A stretch of 28,971 bases of DNA from an uncultured Eggerthellaceae bacterium (GCA_910580205.1 CAJTVP010000024.1:1-28971), one strand, 5' to 3'; positions 7,601 through 16,415 are shown, numbered from the stretch's first letter. The notes: generated from the letters alone by a model not told the origin. Made by a program: numbers and translations.

Positions 7601-9643
7601 CAAGGCGCGTTGCATCTGCCCGCGGGCGCGGCCAGCATCAAGAGAGCGCCCCGGACCTTCGCCATGCCAGAACGGCAGCCGTGCTGATCGGCCGGGCGCC
7701 GGCGTGACCAAGACGCGATCGTTGGTGATCTGGGTGATGCGCCACGTGCTCGTGCCCAGGATGATGACATCCCCCACTCGCGATTCATGGACCATCTCCT
7801 CATCCAGCTCACCCACGCGCTTCCGGCCTTTTTGCGTGGAGGGCCCTTTGAGCATGACCGGGTAAAGGCCTCGGTCGGGGATGGTCCCCGCTGCGCTGAC
7901 GGCCAGCTTCTGCGTGCGCGGGAGCGGTTTCAGGATCCGCTGCTCGCGGTCGAAGAGGATGCGCGGAGCGAAATCCAACGAATCGGGGCCGGAGTAGGCG
8001 CCGGCCAGCATGTCCAGCACGGAATCGAACGCGCTCTGAGGAAGGTCTTCGTAGCATGCGGATCTCCGGACCTGGGAGAGCCATGCGTCGGGGCTGACTC
8101 CCTCTGCGTGCATGGAGACCTCAGCGGCGGTCTGCTGTGCGAGCACGTCAAGGGCGTTTCGCACCAAGTCCGTTTTCTCGATGGCGCCTTCCATCATGCC
8201 GCGCGCCATGAAAGCGGTGTCCAGCAGCTCCAAGCGCGTGCGCGGGTAGATGAGGCCGACGGACTTGCCGTTGACCCGGTGGTTCGCGCGCCCGATGCGC
8301 TGCAAGCCGGAGGAGATGGACAGAGGGGCGGCCACCTGGATGACCAGATCCACCTCTCCCATATCTATGCCCAGCTCAAGGCTTGACGTGGCCACCACGC
8401 ACTTCAATCGGCCCTCTTTCAGGTCCCGCTCTATCTCAAGGCGACGGTCCTTCGAGACGGAGCCGTGGTGCGCCTTCGCGATGGGCTCTTCGGAATCGGC
8501 GACGAGCTGGGTGGTGGAGCCGATCTCTGAGCGGTGCGCGCCTTCTTGACCGGCGAAGACGCGAGCCAGCGGCATGCGCCCCATCCGCTGATCATAGGCT
8601 GCGTTCAAGTGAGCGGTGAGGCGCTCGCAGATGCCACGTGAATTGACGAAGACGATGGTGGAGGAATGGGCGAGCACCTGATCCAGGATGGATGCTTCGA
8701 TGTAGGGCCAGATGCTGAATGAGCCCAGGCGGGTGTCCGGCGTCGCGGAGGATGCGCCAGGTCCTTTCAGGTCCGCGCCATGCGTGCTGTGCCGCCCGCG
8801 AAGCCCCTCCTCGCCTTCGGCGTTCCCGTGGATCTGAGTGGAAGCGCCCCGTTGCCCCCGTGGCGCGATGTTGGTCATGTCTGAAACGGGCACGACCACA
8901 TCCAGAGAGAACGACGGGGGAGCATCGTCTTTCACCACGGTGACCGGATGGATGCCGCCCAGGAACCGAGCCGCTGTCTCCACCGGCTTGATGGTGGCCG
9001 AAAGCCCGATGCGCTGCATGGGCGTCGGAAGCAGGGCGTCCAGCCGCTCCAAGGAAAGGGAGAAGTGCGCGCCGCGTTTCGTGCCAGCGATGGAATGCAC
9101 TTCGTCGATGATGAGCGTATCCACCGTGGAAAGGGTGGTGCGCGCCTTGGACGTGAGCATGAGATAGAGCGATTCCGGCGTGGTGATGAGGATGTCAGGC
9201 GGATTGCGCACCAATCGCGCCCGCTCGGAGGAAGCCGTGTCTCCCGTGCGCATGCCCACGCTGATCTGGGAGATGGTGGACGCGCCCGCCTCCTGCTGCC
9301 TTTGAGCGATGGCCGCCAGGGGCGCTTGCAAGTTGCGCTCCACGTCTGCGCCCAGAGCTTTCAGCGGAGAGACGTAGAGGATGCGCACGCCTTTGCCGCC
9401 CTTCTTCGCCGGGGCGCCCTCTTTCGCACGGGCTTTCTCCGCAGCCAAACGGTCGATGGCGCTCAGGAACGCCGCGAGCGTCTTGCCGGAACCGGTAGGC
9501 GCGATGACCAGCGTGTTCTGCCCGCTTTGGATGGCTTGCCACGCCTGTTCTTGGACTGGCGTGGGGCTTTCGAAGGCATCCGAGAACCAATCAGCGACTG
9601 GCTGGCAGAATGCGTAGGCGCTCTGTTCGCGATTGGGATCCAT
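4682..9643 (-). CDS. lhr: Lhr-type large ATP-dependent DNA helicase
   Basis: A 1653-residue superfamily 2 helicase. Walker A APTGSGKT is at 48-55, the TTPES motif (Ib) at 154-158, DEVH (motif II) at 180-183 and LSAT (motif III) near 220. The second RecA domain carries SSLELGIDMG and QRIGRANHR (motif VI). The winged-helix and Lhr core follow ('TTPESL', 'RITQITNDRVLVTPAPG', 'GKRIHEPWALALS'). The long C-terminal region ends with 'RYGVVCPATIDAAGCKGGMQAIYTVLRGMEDAGEVIRG'-like blocks typical of full-length Lhr (about 1500 residues in Mycobacterium and E. coli). Lhr is a 3'-5' translocase linked to DNA repair. An extra low-complexity stretch of about 45 residues (near 250-295) sits between the RecA domains. 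No ribosome site precedes the ATG, and a TGCTACCAT -10 ends 6 nt before it, so the mRNA is probably leaderless. Confidence 0.95.
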   Translation of the reverse strand: MDPNREQSAYAFCQPVADWFSDAFESPTPVQEQAWQAIQSGQNTLVIAPTGSGKTLAAFLSAIDRLAAEKARAKEGAPAKKGGKGVRILYVSPLKALGADVERNLQAPLAAIAQRQQEAGASTISQISVGMRTGDTASSERARLVRNPPDILITTPESLYLMLTSKARTTLSTVDTLIIDEVHSIAGTKRGAHFSLSLERLDALLPTPMQRIGLSATIKPVETAARFLGGIHPVTVVKDDAPPSFSLDVVVPVSDMTNIAPRGQRGASTQIHGNAEGEEGLRGRHSTHGADLKGPGASSATPDTRLGSFSIWPYIEASILDQVLAHSSTIVFVNSRGICERLTAHLNAAYDQRMGRMPLARVFAGQEGAHRSEIGSTTQLVADSEEPIAKAHHGSVSKDRRLEIERDLKEGRLKCVVATSSLELGIDMGEVDLVIQVAAPLSISSGLQRIGRANHRVNGKSVGLIYPRTRLELLDTAFMARGMMEGAIEKTDLVRNALDVLAQQTAAEVSMHAEGVSPDAWLSQVRRSACYEDLPQSAFDSVLDMLAGAYSGPDSLDFAPRILFDREQRILKPLPRTQKLAVSAAGTIPDRGLYPVMLKGPSTQKGRKRVGELDEEMVHESRVGDVIILGTSTWRITQITNDRVLVTPAPGRSARLPFWHGEGPGRSLDAGRARGQMQRALDAQTSQKGSLTTSAQEQLASFGFTENGIKNLGALIALQRASTEALPSDRLILLEICPDEAGSWHVIIHSPFGKRIHEPWALALSGRIQEQWGFNPQCAASDDGIVMRFPAEDPEAVTERLVAFAPDEIADIVTAHITDTSLFAARFRECAARALLMRPTSPGKRTPLWQQRLRGGQLLEAARTQPGFPIFTEAVRECLSDVYDLAGLRWLMEQLESGAIRVKRVQTDHPSPFASPLLFGYVAEHLYDADMPHAERANALLSVDPSLLGELLGAPDQLSLLEPEAISSVTLDAQRLTPERKLAGAEGAAELVRLMGPLSLEQIAARVTDPKDAPAHLDALEEAHRLCAISLPRGPVWATPEDALRLHELTGLPIPEWALAWRMTAEGTHPGSALAATFARSQGFFTANMLARQIGVGDAVAEDALQQLAKKGIVRTMAVSSQAEEVLRTAFDLLESAVDAFGIPSSAAPSLPAASEERLWVQKDMLGRMRLKSRDLIEGAIKPVEDCAFAQLVCALQQIGGSPENSAEEDLGQCISLFEGAAYPLAVWERTIFPTRVPGFKSALLDSFLETHEVIWQASSVSGKGPGKGAHVRFFPADSPFAPELLDRMDLFEEAMQPEPGSAAPVEDPLAQEILAVLLEEGSAPFSQVAKRLQGLSEDEPLSVSALARAFEHLLFQGRITSTTINAVRRAPAVTGAGGKADRPAPARKRISSRRSLRTFGRSHLRQERHDMRTAMAQERQSFEALDGLFTPLMEPEASSTERALAQVESILDRYGVVCPATIDAAGCKGGMQAIYTVLRGMEDAGEVIRGAFVDSLGSSQFARRSLVERLRSPEDPDDRQPAFLVLDAQDPAQLYGSVLPWPDAAISRKLPQAKSGCLVILHQGRPALFASKRIRELFTFSDDAALITEAVSALVGHLGASLKGAGRPTGNDRFIVEKLNDEDIFRSPFEKIFRDLGFIQDTHGLRLLVQPF

Positions 9644-9649
9644 GAAAAG

Positions 9650-9658
9650 ATGGTAGCA
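9650..9658 (-). promoter_or_regulatory. Extended -10 of lhr (leaderless arrangement)
   Basis: The minus strand reads TGCTACCAT. The hexamer TACCAT (9650-9655) is followed by only six bases (9644-9649) before the ATG at 9643, so transcription would begin at or next to the A of the start codon. This fits the lack of a Shine-Dalgarno site. Confidence 0.5.
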
Positions 9659-9736
9659 CAGATGTTCGCATCTTCTGGGATGAGATGCGCGCCTTCCTGC
9701 CAGCAGAAGGATGGGCGCCGCTCTCAGGCCGCCGCG

Positions 9737-10375
9737 TCAGAAGCCCAGCCAGAGTTGCAGATAGGAGCACGTGCTGGCGCCGGCGAACACCACCACGATG
9801 AGGATCAAAAGGCCATTGGCCACAGAGGGGCGCAAGTGGGAAAACATCTCGCAGAGGAGAGGGTAGATCACCCAGACATACAGCACGGCAACCAGCCCGA
9901 TCACCACGTCATTGACCAGCCATGCCTGCCCGAAGATGTTCAAGGGCAGCTCTGAGTTGTCCCAGAATGGGTATTCGCCGAACTGGTCCGGCTGGTTCAC
10001 CAGCCACCCGATGATGAGCTCCATGAGCATGCTCAGAATCACGGTGATGACGAAGGTCTCGAGCAGCGCGCCCCAGAGCGTCTTGCGATGCACGACGATG
10101 ATCTCTTTGAGCGGTTCGATGATGAGCGTCATGATGACCGCGCCCACGCCATAGACCCAGTAGGGGTGATACCACGGATCGGTCCAAACCACGTAATCCG
10201 GCTCCACGATGCCGAACAGCGCATTCATGATGATGCAATACAGCAGCTCAAGCCAATGGCCCAAAAGGGTGCAGATGCAGAACGCGGCTATGAGGGCGCG
10301 CCAGAACTCCCAGGTCTTCGGCGCGAAATACCCGATCTGATCATCCACGGTGAGTCTGTGCAGTTTGTACCCCAT
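9737..10375 (-). CDS. Multi-pass membrane protein, CmpB/PF06541-type putative ABC transporter permease
   Basis: A 212-residue integral membrane protein with about five hydrophobic segments: roughly 28-52, 72-92, 104-126, 148-175 and 186-208. It carries the family pattern in order: 'GHWLELLYC', then 'HPYWVYGVGAVIM', then 'LLETFVITVILSMLMELIIGWLV', then 'FWDNSELPLNIFGQ' and a closing 'VIYPLL'. This matches the family annotated as putative ABC-transporter type IV, whose function is not established. The closest SD-like AGGAGG is about 19 nt from the ATG, too far to be convincing, so the start is the best available rather than proven. A minus-strand -10 lies at 10543-10551. It is upstream of lhr with a 93-bp gap. 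Confidence 0.75.
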   Translation of the reverse strand: MGYKLHRLTVDDQIGYFAPKTWEFWRALIAAFCICTLLGHWLELLYCIIMNALFGIVEPDYVVWTDPWYHPYWVYGVGAVIMTLIIEPLKEIIVVHRKTLWGALLETFVITVILSMLMELIIGWLVNQPDQFGEYPFWDNSELPLNIFGQAWLVNDVVIGLVAVLYVWVIYPLLCEMFSHLRPSVANGLLILIVVVFAGASTCSYLQLWLGF

Positions 10376-10542
10376 GGCGTTAGGATCTCAACTTCCTCCT
10401 GGCTTGCTTCGGATGATACGCGGCCCTGGAGCCCATGGGCGGCGGAGATGCGGGATGGGCACCCTTTCGTTACATGGAGGCGACGGCTTTCTGAGCCTCC
10501 AGCGCGGGGATGAGCTCTTTGAGCGGAAGAGAAAAACGCGAA

Positions 10543-10551
10543 AGGATAGCA
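10543..10551 (-). promoter_or_regulatory. Extended -10 for the CmpB-type membrane gene
   Basis: The minus strand reads TGCTATCCT (hexamer TATCCT at 10543-10548), with a poor TTATCT at a 17-nt spacing. It would give a leader of about 165 nt to 10375. It lies back to back with the plus-strand promoter of the histidine kinase in the AT-rich part of the gap. Confidence 0.4.
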
Positions 10552-10590
10552 CATTTTTCCAATAAAGATAATGAAAACGGTTATATATGA

Positions 10591-10619
10591 GTTAAAAACT
10601 ACCATTTTTCTGCTATAGT
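10591..10619 (+). promoter_or_regulatory. Promoter of the hybrid histidine kinase
   Basis: Extended -10 TGCTATAGT is at 10611-10619 (hexamer TATAGT, 5 of 6 to consensus). A weak GTTAAA or TTAAAA lies about 16-17 nt upstream, at 10591-10597. This sits in the most AT-rich stretch of the window. The start of transcription is predicted near 10626, with an AAGGG ribosome site before the ATG at 10650. Confidence 0.55.
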
Positions 10620-10649
10620 AGCTTGAAAGAAGCAAGCGTAAGGGTCGTC

Positions 10650-12653
10650 ATGGAAAAGCTCATTACAGCATGCGGTGAGATGTTCAACCAGAGCACCCAG
10701 CCATTCGGCATCGTCAGCTTGTGCAAGGATGATGCGGATGCCTCTGTCGGCTTCTGCTATGAATACCTGAATCCCGCCCTGGCGTCCATCACGGGCAAGA
10801 CGGTGGATGAGCTGCTTGGCAAGAACGCCTTCGAACTGTGGCCCACCGGGGACGCCATGTGGATCGACTATTTCTCTCGTGCGGCTTTCGACGGCGAAGC
10901 TTGCGAGTTCGATGCGGTCTCTCCGGCCCTCTCCGAGTTCTTGCACGTGTCCGTCTTCCCGGTGAAGCACGCCGTTTGCGGGTTCTCCCTTCAGTGCGTG
11001 ACCCAATGGGTGAGCCAGGCGCAAACGTCCCTCAAGAACGTGAAAGCGGGCATCTTCTTCTATGACATGCGCACGCATCTGGTGATGTTGACCGAGCCGG
11101 CCTGTGAGCTGACCGGCGTTGAGACCGGGTATTTCAGCTTCGTGGATTTCATGCATCAGATGTTCGGCGAGGCGGTGGAGAAGCGGGCGAATGAGGACAT
11201 GGCCGCGTTCCGCGGGCGGCGCATGAGCAGCCTTCTTTTCACGGAGCGCACGCCCGATGGCCGGTGGCTGCGCGTGAGCTTGGGGCATGTGGGCGATACC
11301 GACCAATTCGCGTTCGGCGTGATCGAGGACATCACGAGGCTGCATGAAGCAGAAGAGAAGAGCAAGAACCGCACGATCCTGCTCCAGCAGCAGAAGAAGG
11401 CTCTGGAGACGGCGCTGGATCTGGCTGAGCAGGGCAGTCGGGCGAAATCCGCGTTCTTGGCCAACATGTCGCACGATTTCCGCACGCCCATGAACGCCAT
11501 CACCGGCTTCGCGGACATCGCGTTGGACAACCTGGATGATGCCGCTTGCGTTGAGGATTGCCTGCGCAAGATCCAGCTTTCCAGCGGGCATCTGCTGGAT
11601 CTGGTGAATGAGATCTTGGATGTGAGCCGGATAGAGAGCGGCAAGCTCTCCATCACGTGCAAGCCGCTCACTCTGAGCGCATTCATAGAGGAGTGCGCCT
11701 CCGTGTTCGCGAGCCAAGCCGAAGCGCGAGGGCTCGATTTCGCCGTTGAGGTCGGGCGCATCCGCCATGATGAGGTGCTGGCTGACCGGATGCGGCTGTC
11801 CCAGATCCTCATGAACGTGCTGGGCAACGCGTTCAAGTTCACCCCTGATGAGGGGCGCGTGACCTTGAAGGTCTTCGAGCGGGACCGCGCGCCGAAGGGC
11901 TACGGCACCTTCGTCTTCAAGGTGAAGGACACCGGGTGCGGGATGTCGCCAGAGTTCATTAAGCGCGTGTTCGAGCCGTTCGAGCGCTTCAACACGGAGT
12001 TCGTGCGACGCACAGAGGGCACCGGGTTGGGCATGACCATCACGAAGAGCCTGGTGGACCTCATGGGCGGCTCCATCGACGTTTCCAGCAAGGAAGGGCA
12101 GGGCTCCACGTTCACGATCAGCTTGCCGTTGGAGTTGGATGGCGCACCCGCGCCGAGCGCTTCCGATGCTGATGAGGCAGCCGGCGTGGCTGGGGAGGCG
12201 CATGGCGGGTCGCAGTCTTCGGCGCTCCACGCCGAGGCCATGTTGGCCGCCACACCAGAGGTGTATGACTTCAGCGGACGTCGGGCGCTGATCGCCGATG
12301 ATGACGATCTTTCCCGTGAAGTGCTCTCGCGCACGTTGGCGCGCTATGGATTCGCGGTGGATGAAGCGCGGGACGGGAAGGATGCGGTGGCCCATGTGAC
12401 CCACGAAGGGCCGGGGCATTATGACGTCATCATGCTGGATATGCGGATGCCGCGCATGAATGGGGATGAGGCGGCACGCGCCATCCGTCAGCTGGAAGGC
12501 GAAGACGCTGATGAGACGCCCATCTTGGCTGTGACGGCGGATGCGTTCGATGAGGTGCTCCGGACAGCTGAGGAGGCGGGCATGGCGGGGCGCGTCACCA
12601 AGCCGCTGGACGTGCGCACGCTCATGAGCACGCTGAAAGAGCATCTCTCCTGA
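10650..12653 (+). CDS. PAS-containing hybrid sensor histidine kinase with receiver domain
   Basis: A 667-residue cytoplasmic hybrid kinase with no membrane segment. Two PAS-like sensor regions lie at about 1-120 and 130-230, with 'CYEYLNPALASITGKTVDELLGKN' typical of a PAS fold. Next come a short coiled coil, HisKA with phospho-accepting His275 (SHDFRTP), and HATPase_c with N-box residues N389/N393, G1 DTGCGMS at 427-433 and G2 GTGLGM at 457-462. An alanine-rich linker (500-535) leads to a receiver domain with acidic residues near 550-552, phospho-accepting D597 and K651. The start at 10650 has AAGGG upstream; the TTG at 10623 lies too close to the -10 to be used. There is no partner regulator next door. 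The output is unknown. Confidence 0.9.
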   Translation: MEKLITACGEMFNQSTQPFGIVSLCKDDADASVGFCYEYLNPALASITGKTVDELLGKNAFELWPTGDAMWIDYFSRAAFDGEACEFDAVSPALSEFLHVSVFPVKHAVCGFSLQCVTQWVSQAQTSLKNVKAGIFFYDMRTHLVMLTEPACELTGVETGYFSFVDFMHQMFGEAVEKRANEDMAAFRGRRMSSLLFTERTPDGRWLRVSLGHVGDTDQFAFGVIEDITRLHEAEEKSKNRTILLQQQKKALETALDLAEQGSRAKSAFLANMSHDFRTPMNAITGFADIALDNLDDAACVEDCLRKIQLSSGHLLDLVNEILDVSRIESGKLSITCKPLTLSAFIEECASVFASQAEARGLDFAVEVGRIRHDEVLADRMRLSQILMNVLGNAFKFTPDEGRVTLKVFERDRAPKGYGTFVFKVKDTGCGMSPEFIKRVFEPFERFNTEFVRRTEGTGLGMTITKSLVDLMGGSIDVSSKEGQGSTFTISLPLELDGAPAPSASDADEAAGVAGEAHGGSQSSALHAEAMLAATPEVYDFSGRRALIADDDDLSREVLSRTLARYGFAVDEARDGKDAVAHVTHEGPGHYDVIMLDMRMPRMNGDEAARAIRQLEGEDADETPILAVTADAFDEVLRTAEEAGMAGRVTKPLDVRTLMSTLKEHLS

Positions 12654-12680
12654 AGATGCTCGGCTGATGCAGGCCGTGTT

Positions 12681-13637
12681 TCACAGCCATTTCTTCCAAT
12701 GGAAGAACGCCAGCAGCGCGGTGGTGCACACGAGCGCCCCTACGACCAGCACCACCCACAGATAGGGCCAATCCAGCCCCGGCAGCACGTTCAGATTCAT
12801 GCCGAACCATCCCGTGATCAAGGTGAGGGGCGCGAAGAGCACGGTCACGATGGTGAAGATCTGCATGGTGGAGTTCTGCTTGAGGTCGATCCGCGTCTGT
12901 TGCAGCTCGTGGAGCTGCAGGCTGTATTCTTTCAGCGTCTCAGAACGGCTGGACAGGCGGTCCGCCAACCGTTCGATGTGATCGAAGGCGTTGCCTTCGG
13001 CATCGGTCATGAGCTTGTTCTCGTTGTCTGACAGCACATTCGCCATGGTGCCGACTTCTTGGTAATACACGCAGAAGCGCATGGTCTGGCGACGGTACTC
13101 CATGATGGCGTTGGAGCGCACCGCGGAGCTGGAATTGAGGATCTTCTCTTCGATGGATTCCATCCGGTCTTCGAAATCTCCCAGGAACGTGAGGTCATCC
13201 ACCAAGAGCGCCTTGAAGAAGACGTAGAGGCAGTGGGCGGTGGTGGTGTCCGACAGCACGCCGATGTCGATCACGTGCTCCAGCACGCGCCGCGCCGTCT
13301 CTCCCTCGTCCACGAAGATGAGCCGTTGCTTGTCCATGTAGAACGCGAAGAGCGCGGGCGGCGCGGTCAGGCTGTTCTTGCTGGGCACGGAGAATGAGCC
13401 CACGATGTAGTCCGGGTAGATGTCCACGTAGTTGCTGTCCGAAGATGCCAAGTCCTCCAGGGATTCATGGGCGTTCGGATGCTCAAGGCCGAGCTGCTGG
13501 AACTCCTGCTTGGACATGATGGCCACCACAGGGGATGCGCTGTCGTGGGCTTCGGCTCGGTTCACGCGGATGAGGCTTGAGAGGTGCTTTTGCGATGGTT
13601 TGAGCTGGAGGTCTTCAAGCTCGTAGCAGATGGCCAT
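12681..13637 (-). CDS. corA: CorA-family divalent cation (Mg2+) channel
   Basis: A 318-residue protein with the CorA layout: an N-terminal cytoplasmic alpha/beta domain, a long helical stalk (about 140-255, 'RSETLKEYSLQLHELQQTRIDLKQNSTMQ'), and two closing membrane helices (about 256-276 and 291-312). The signature GMN (279-281) falls right after the first helix. CorA proteins form homopentamers that import Mg2+ or Co2+. The usual short acidic loop after GMN is replaced by 'LNVLPGLDW', which is common in distant members. The C-terminus is basic (HWKKWL). The start at 13637 has AGGGGG about 4 nt upstream. It is divergent from the YhgE/Pip pair. Confidence 0.9.
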   Translation of the reverse strand: MAICYELEDLQLKPSQKHLSSLIRVNRAEAHDSASPVVAIMSKQEFQQLGLEHPNAHESLEDLASSDSNYVDIYPDYIVGSFSVPSKNSLTAPPALFAFYMDKQRLIFVDEGETARRVLEHVIDIGVLSDTTTAHCLYVFFKALLVDDLTFLGDFEDRMESIEEKILNSSSAVRSNAIMEYRRQTMRFCVYYQEVGTMANVLSDNENKLMTDAEGNAFDHIERLADRLSSRSETLKEYSLQLHELQQTRIDLKQNSTMQIFTIVTVLFAPLTLITGWFGMNLNVLPGLDWPYLWVVLVVGALVCTTALLAFFHWKKWL

Positions 13638-13719
13638 GGCTCCCCCTAACAGCGCCGGTACAAGGCAAGGCGAGCGCCGCCGTTGACGCAGAGGCGGTTT
13701 TCGTTGTTCGCGTGAGAGG

Positions 13720-13725
13720 TAGAAT
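13720..13725 (+). promoter_or_regulatory. Possible -10 (TAGAAT) for the YhgE/Pip operon
   Basis: TAGAAT occurs in the 159-bp gap between corA and the first YhgE/Pip gene. No good -35 stands at the right spacing. The leader would be about 65 nt. Confidence 0.3.
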
Positions 13726-13796
13726 ACTGGGTTTCAGGGCAGCGGCGTGGCGCTGCTGCCGAACTGACACCGAACGGATGAGTGAGCCTGGCCCAG

Positions 13797-16415
13797 ATGA
13801 TGAACGTCCTTCGCATCTTCAAGCGGGACTTGCTGCGGCTTTTGCACGCGCCAGCGGCCCTTGTGGTGGTGCTGGTGCTGGCCATTCTGCCGTCGGTGTA
13901 CACGTGGTACAACGTGGTGGGATTTTGGGACCCGTACGAGAACACGGGGGATCTCAAGGTCAGCGTGGTCAACTTGGATCGCGGTGGCGAAACGGAGCTC
14001 ACGGGGCGCATGGATGTGGGCGAGCAGATCACCCAGCAGCTCCGGAGCGATCATCGGCTGGACTGGCAGTTCTCCACCTATGATGAGGCCATGGATGCGC
14101 TCAACCGGGGCGAGGTGTACGCGGCGTTCGTGATCCCAGAGGATTTCACGGCGCAGCTGCTCACGCTCACCACCGGGGATTTCCAGCAGCCGAAGATCCG
14201 CTATTACGTGAATGAGAAGGCCGGCCCCGTGGCGCCGAAGATCACGGACACGGGCGCCACCACGCTGGAGGAGACGGTGAACTCCACGTTCGTCTCCACG
14301 GTGAGCGACGTGGCGGTGCAGGCGGTGGATGAGGCGCTCGGGCGCTCCCATGAGGAGATGGCCCGCATCCGCTCTGAAGCGGCTGCACGGGCGGACGAAG
14401 CCTCTCAGGCGCTGGCGGAGGCTCGCGCTGGGCTGGCCGGGAGCGCTGATGACGCGCGCGCCGCTGCCGGGCGCATGGGCGATCTTGAGCAGAAGGCGGT
14501 GTCCGCGCAGGGGCAAATAGATGAGGCTGCCGCGCTCTTGGAAGACGTGTCGGACCTTTCCGGCAGCCTGGCTGAGGACGTGGCGCAGTTGAACGCCCAG
14601 GCCACGCCCGCCATCTCAAGCGCTCTTGTGGCTGTGAGCCAAGCATCGGCCAAGGCGAACGCGCTGGTGGGCAGCATCTCAGGCGCCGTGAGCGGCGCGC
14701 AAGGGACCTTGGACGCGGCCATCAGCCAAGGGGAGGCCATGGAGGCGCAAAACGAGGCGCTCATCGCCTATCTCCGCCAGACAGCAGACGGCCTGCCCAG
14801 CACCGACCCGGCGAAGCAGCAGCTCAACGCTGCAGCTGATGCCCTTGAAACGCAGAATCAGAATCTGGCGAACACCCTTGACAGCTTGAAGGCTGCCAGC
14901 GGCTCGGCTGCCGCAGCCAACGCGTCGCTCACCCAGGCGGCGGACGCCATGAACAGCGCTGTGCAGAACGCCACGGATGCGGCTGGGAGCATCTGGGACG
15001 ATGCAGCGGGCGCGCTCATCCCAGAGGCCGTCACGTTGCTGGAACAGGTGAGCCAAGCCGCTTCCGGCTTGTCCGGTTCCATCAGCGCCGCGAAGGCCAC
15101 CGTGGATGAGGGGCTCACGGTGGCGAAGCAGCTGCGCGGCGCCCTTGAGGGCACAGCGGAAGCGTTGGAGCAGACCGATGGCCTGCTGGCTTCGCTGGAA
15201 GAGGCCTTCGCTGGCCTATCCACGGACATCAACGCGCTTTCCAACGCGCACGGGCTTGAGGAGTTCTTGGGCGTGGATGAGCTGAACGCGCAGAAGATCG
15301 CCGCGTTCATGGGCTCGCCCACTGAAGTGGAGACCGTGGAGCTCTATCCGCTGAACGCCTATGGCTCAGCCATGGCCCCTCTGTTCATGAACCTCACGTT
15401 CTGGATCGGCGCGTTCATGCTCTTGGTCATCATGCGGCAGGAAGTGGATGGCCGCGGCATCAGGAACATGACCATCGCCCAGTCCTACCTGGGACGGTTC
15501 CTCCTGTTCGCGCTCATAGCCGCGTTGCAAGCCATCATCTGCTGCGCGGGCGTCCTGGCGCTGGGCGTGCAAACGGCGAACGCGGCTGCGCTCATCTTGG
15601 CGGCCGTGGTGGCGTCGCTGGCGTACTTGTCCATCATCTACGCGCTCTCCGTCACGCTCCAGCACATCGGCAAGGGCATCTGCATCGTGCTCGTGTTCGC
15701 GCAGATCCCGGGCGCCACGGGCCTGTATCCCATCGAGATGACCTCCGGCTTCTTCCAGACCATCTACCCGCTGTTCCCGTTCACCTACGACATCGGCGCC
15801 ATGCGCGAGGCCATCTGCGGCTTCTATGGCGCGCACTACCTCATGGACCTGGCCGTGCTGGGGCTGTTCTTCGCCGTGTTCATGGCGTTCGGCTTAGGGG
15901 TGCGCCCGCATATGGCGAACGTGAACCGCATGGTGGCTGACCAGATCCGCCAAAGCGGCTTGTACAACGGCGAGCGCGTGGAGGTGCCCGCCCGTCCCTA
16001 TCGCATCAGCCAGATCCTGCGGGCGCTGGCGGACCGAACGGAATACCGCGAAGCCATCACGCGCCGCTATGAGCGCTTCGCTCGGCTCTACCCGCAGCTC
16101 ATCCGCGGCGCGGTCGTCGGGGGCATCGGCGTGCCGGTGATCATCTCCGTGGTGTTCGCATTCACGCCGGCGGAGAAGGTGTGGGTGCTCACGTTCTGGT
16201 TGGCATGGTTGGCCGCCATCATGATATTCCTCGTGGCCGTGGAGAGCCTTCGCTACAGCATCGAGCGGCAGATGCAGCTTGAGGACATGAGCCAGGAGAG
16301 CCTGATCGGGCTGTTCGCGAATCGCGGGCGGATGAGCGGAAGCGCTTCCGGCGGCGGGGACGGGGCAGAGGGCTCTGGAGGGTCTGCGGGCAGAGGGGGC
16401 GGATCCCGTGCGTAA
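13797..16415 (+). CDS. YhgE/Pip-family membrane protein (first of tandem pair)
   Basis: An 872-residue protein. It has one N-terminal membrane helix (about 19-37) followed by the family pattern 'PSVYTWYNVVGFWDPYENTG' and 'VSVVNLD'. A very long Ala/Gln/Ser-rich coiled-coil region outside the membrane follows (about 180-510), then a cluster of membrane helices from 526 to 701. A C-terminal extension has two more helices (about 767-815) and a Gly/Ser-rich tail. YhgE/Pip proteins include the phage-receptor protein Pip and type VII secretion EsaA; substrate and role are usually unknown. The start is uncertain: GTG 13782, ATG 13797 and ATG 13800 all lack a clear ribosome site. The 13797/13800 start places 'NVLRIFKRD' at the N-terminus, as in relatives. 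It overlaps the next gene by 8 bp. Confidence 0.85.
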   Translation: MMNVLRIFKRDLLRLLHAPAALVVVLVLAILPSVYTWYNVVGFWDPYENTGDLKVSVVNLDRGGETELTGRMDVGEQITQQLRSDHRLDWQFSTYDEAMDALNRGEVYAAFVIPEDFTAQLLTLTTGDFQQPKIRYYVNEKAGPVAPKITDTGATTLEETVNSTFVSTVSDVAVQAVDEALGRSHEEMARIRSEAAARADEASQALAEARAGLAGSADDARAAAGRMGDLEQKAVSAQGQIDEAAALLEDVSDLSGSLAEDVAQLNAQATPAISSALVAVSQASAKANALVGSISGAVSGAQGTLDAAISQGEAMEAQNEALIAYLRQTADGLPSTDPAKQQLNAAADALETQNQNLANTLDSLKAASGSAAAANASLTQAADAMNSAVQNATDAAGSIWDDAAGALIPEAVTLLEQVSQAASGLSGSISAAKATVDEGLTVAKQLRGALEGTAEALEQTDGLLASLEEAFAGLSTDINALSNAHGLEEFLGVDELNAQKIAAFMGSPTEVETVELYPLNAYGSAMAPLFMNLTFWIGAFMLLVIMRQEVDGRGIRNMTIAQSYLGRFLLFALIAALQAIICCAGVLALGVQTANAAALILAAVVASLAYLSIIYALSVTLQHIGKGICIVLVFAQIPGATGLYPIEMTSGFFQTIYPLFPFTYDIGAMREAICGFYGAHYLMDLAVLGLFFAVFMAFGLGVRPHMANVNRMVADQIRQSGLYNGERVEVPARPYRISQILRALADRTEYREAITRRYERFARLYPQLIRGAVVGGIGVPVIISVVFAFTPAEKVWVLTFWLAWLAAIMIFLVAVESLRYSIERQMQLEDMSQESLIGLFANRGRMSGSASGGGDGAEGSGGSAGRGGGSRA

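Noticed and set aside
10477..10503. TGGAGGC/GCCTCCA inverted repeat before the histidine kinase
   Set aside because: 7-bp stem with a 13-nt loop and no context; could be chance in GC-rich DNA.
10599..12644. 681-codon minus-strand ORF across the histidine kinase
   Set aside because: Mirror of a kinase with all catalytic motifs; product is His/Arg/Leu-rich with no domain.
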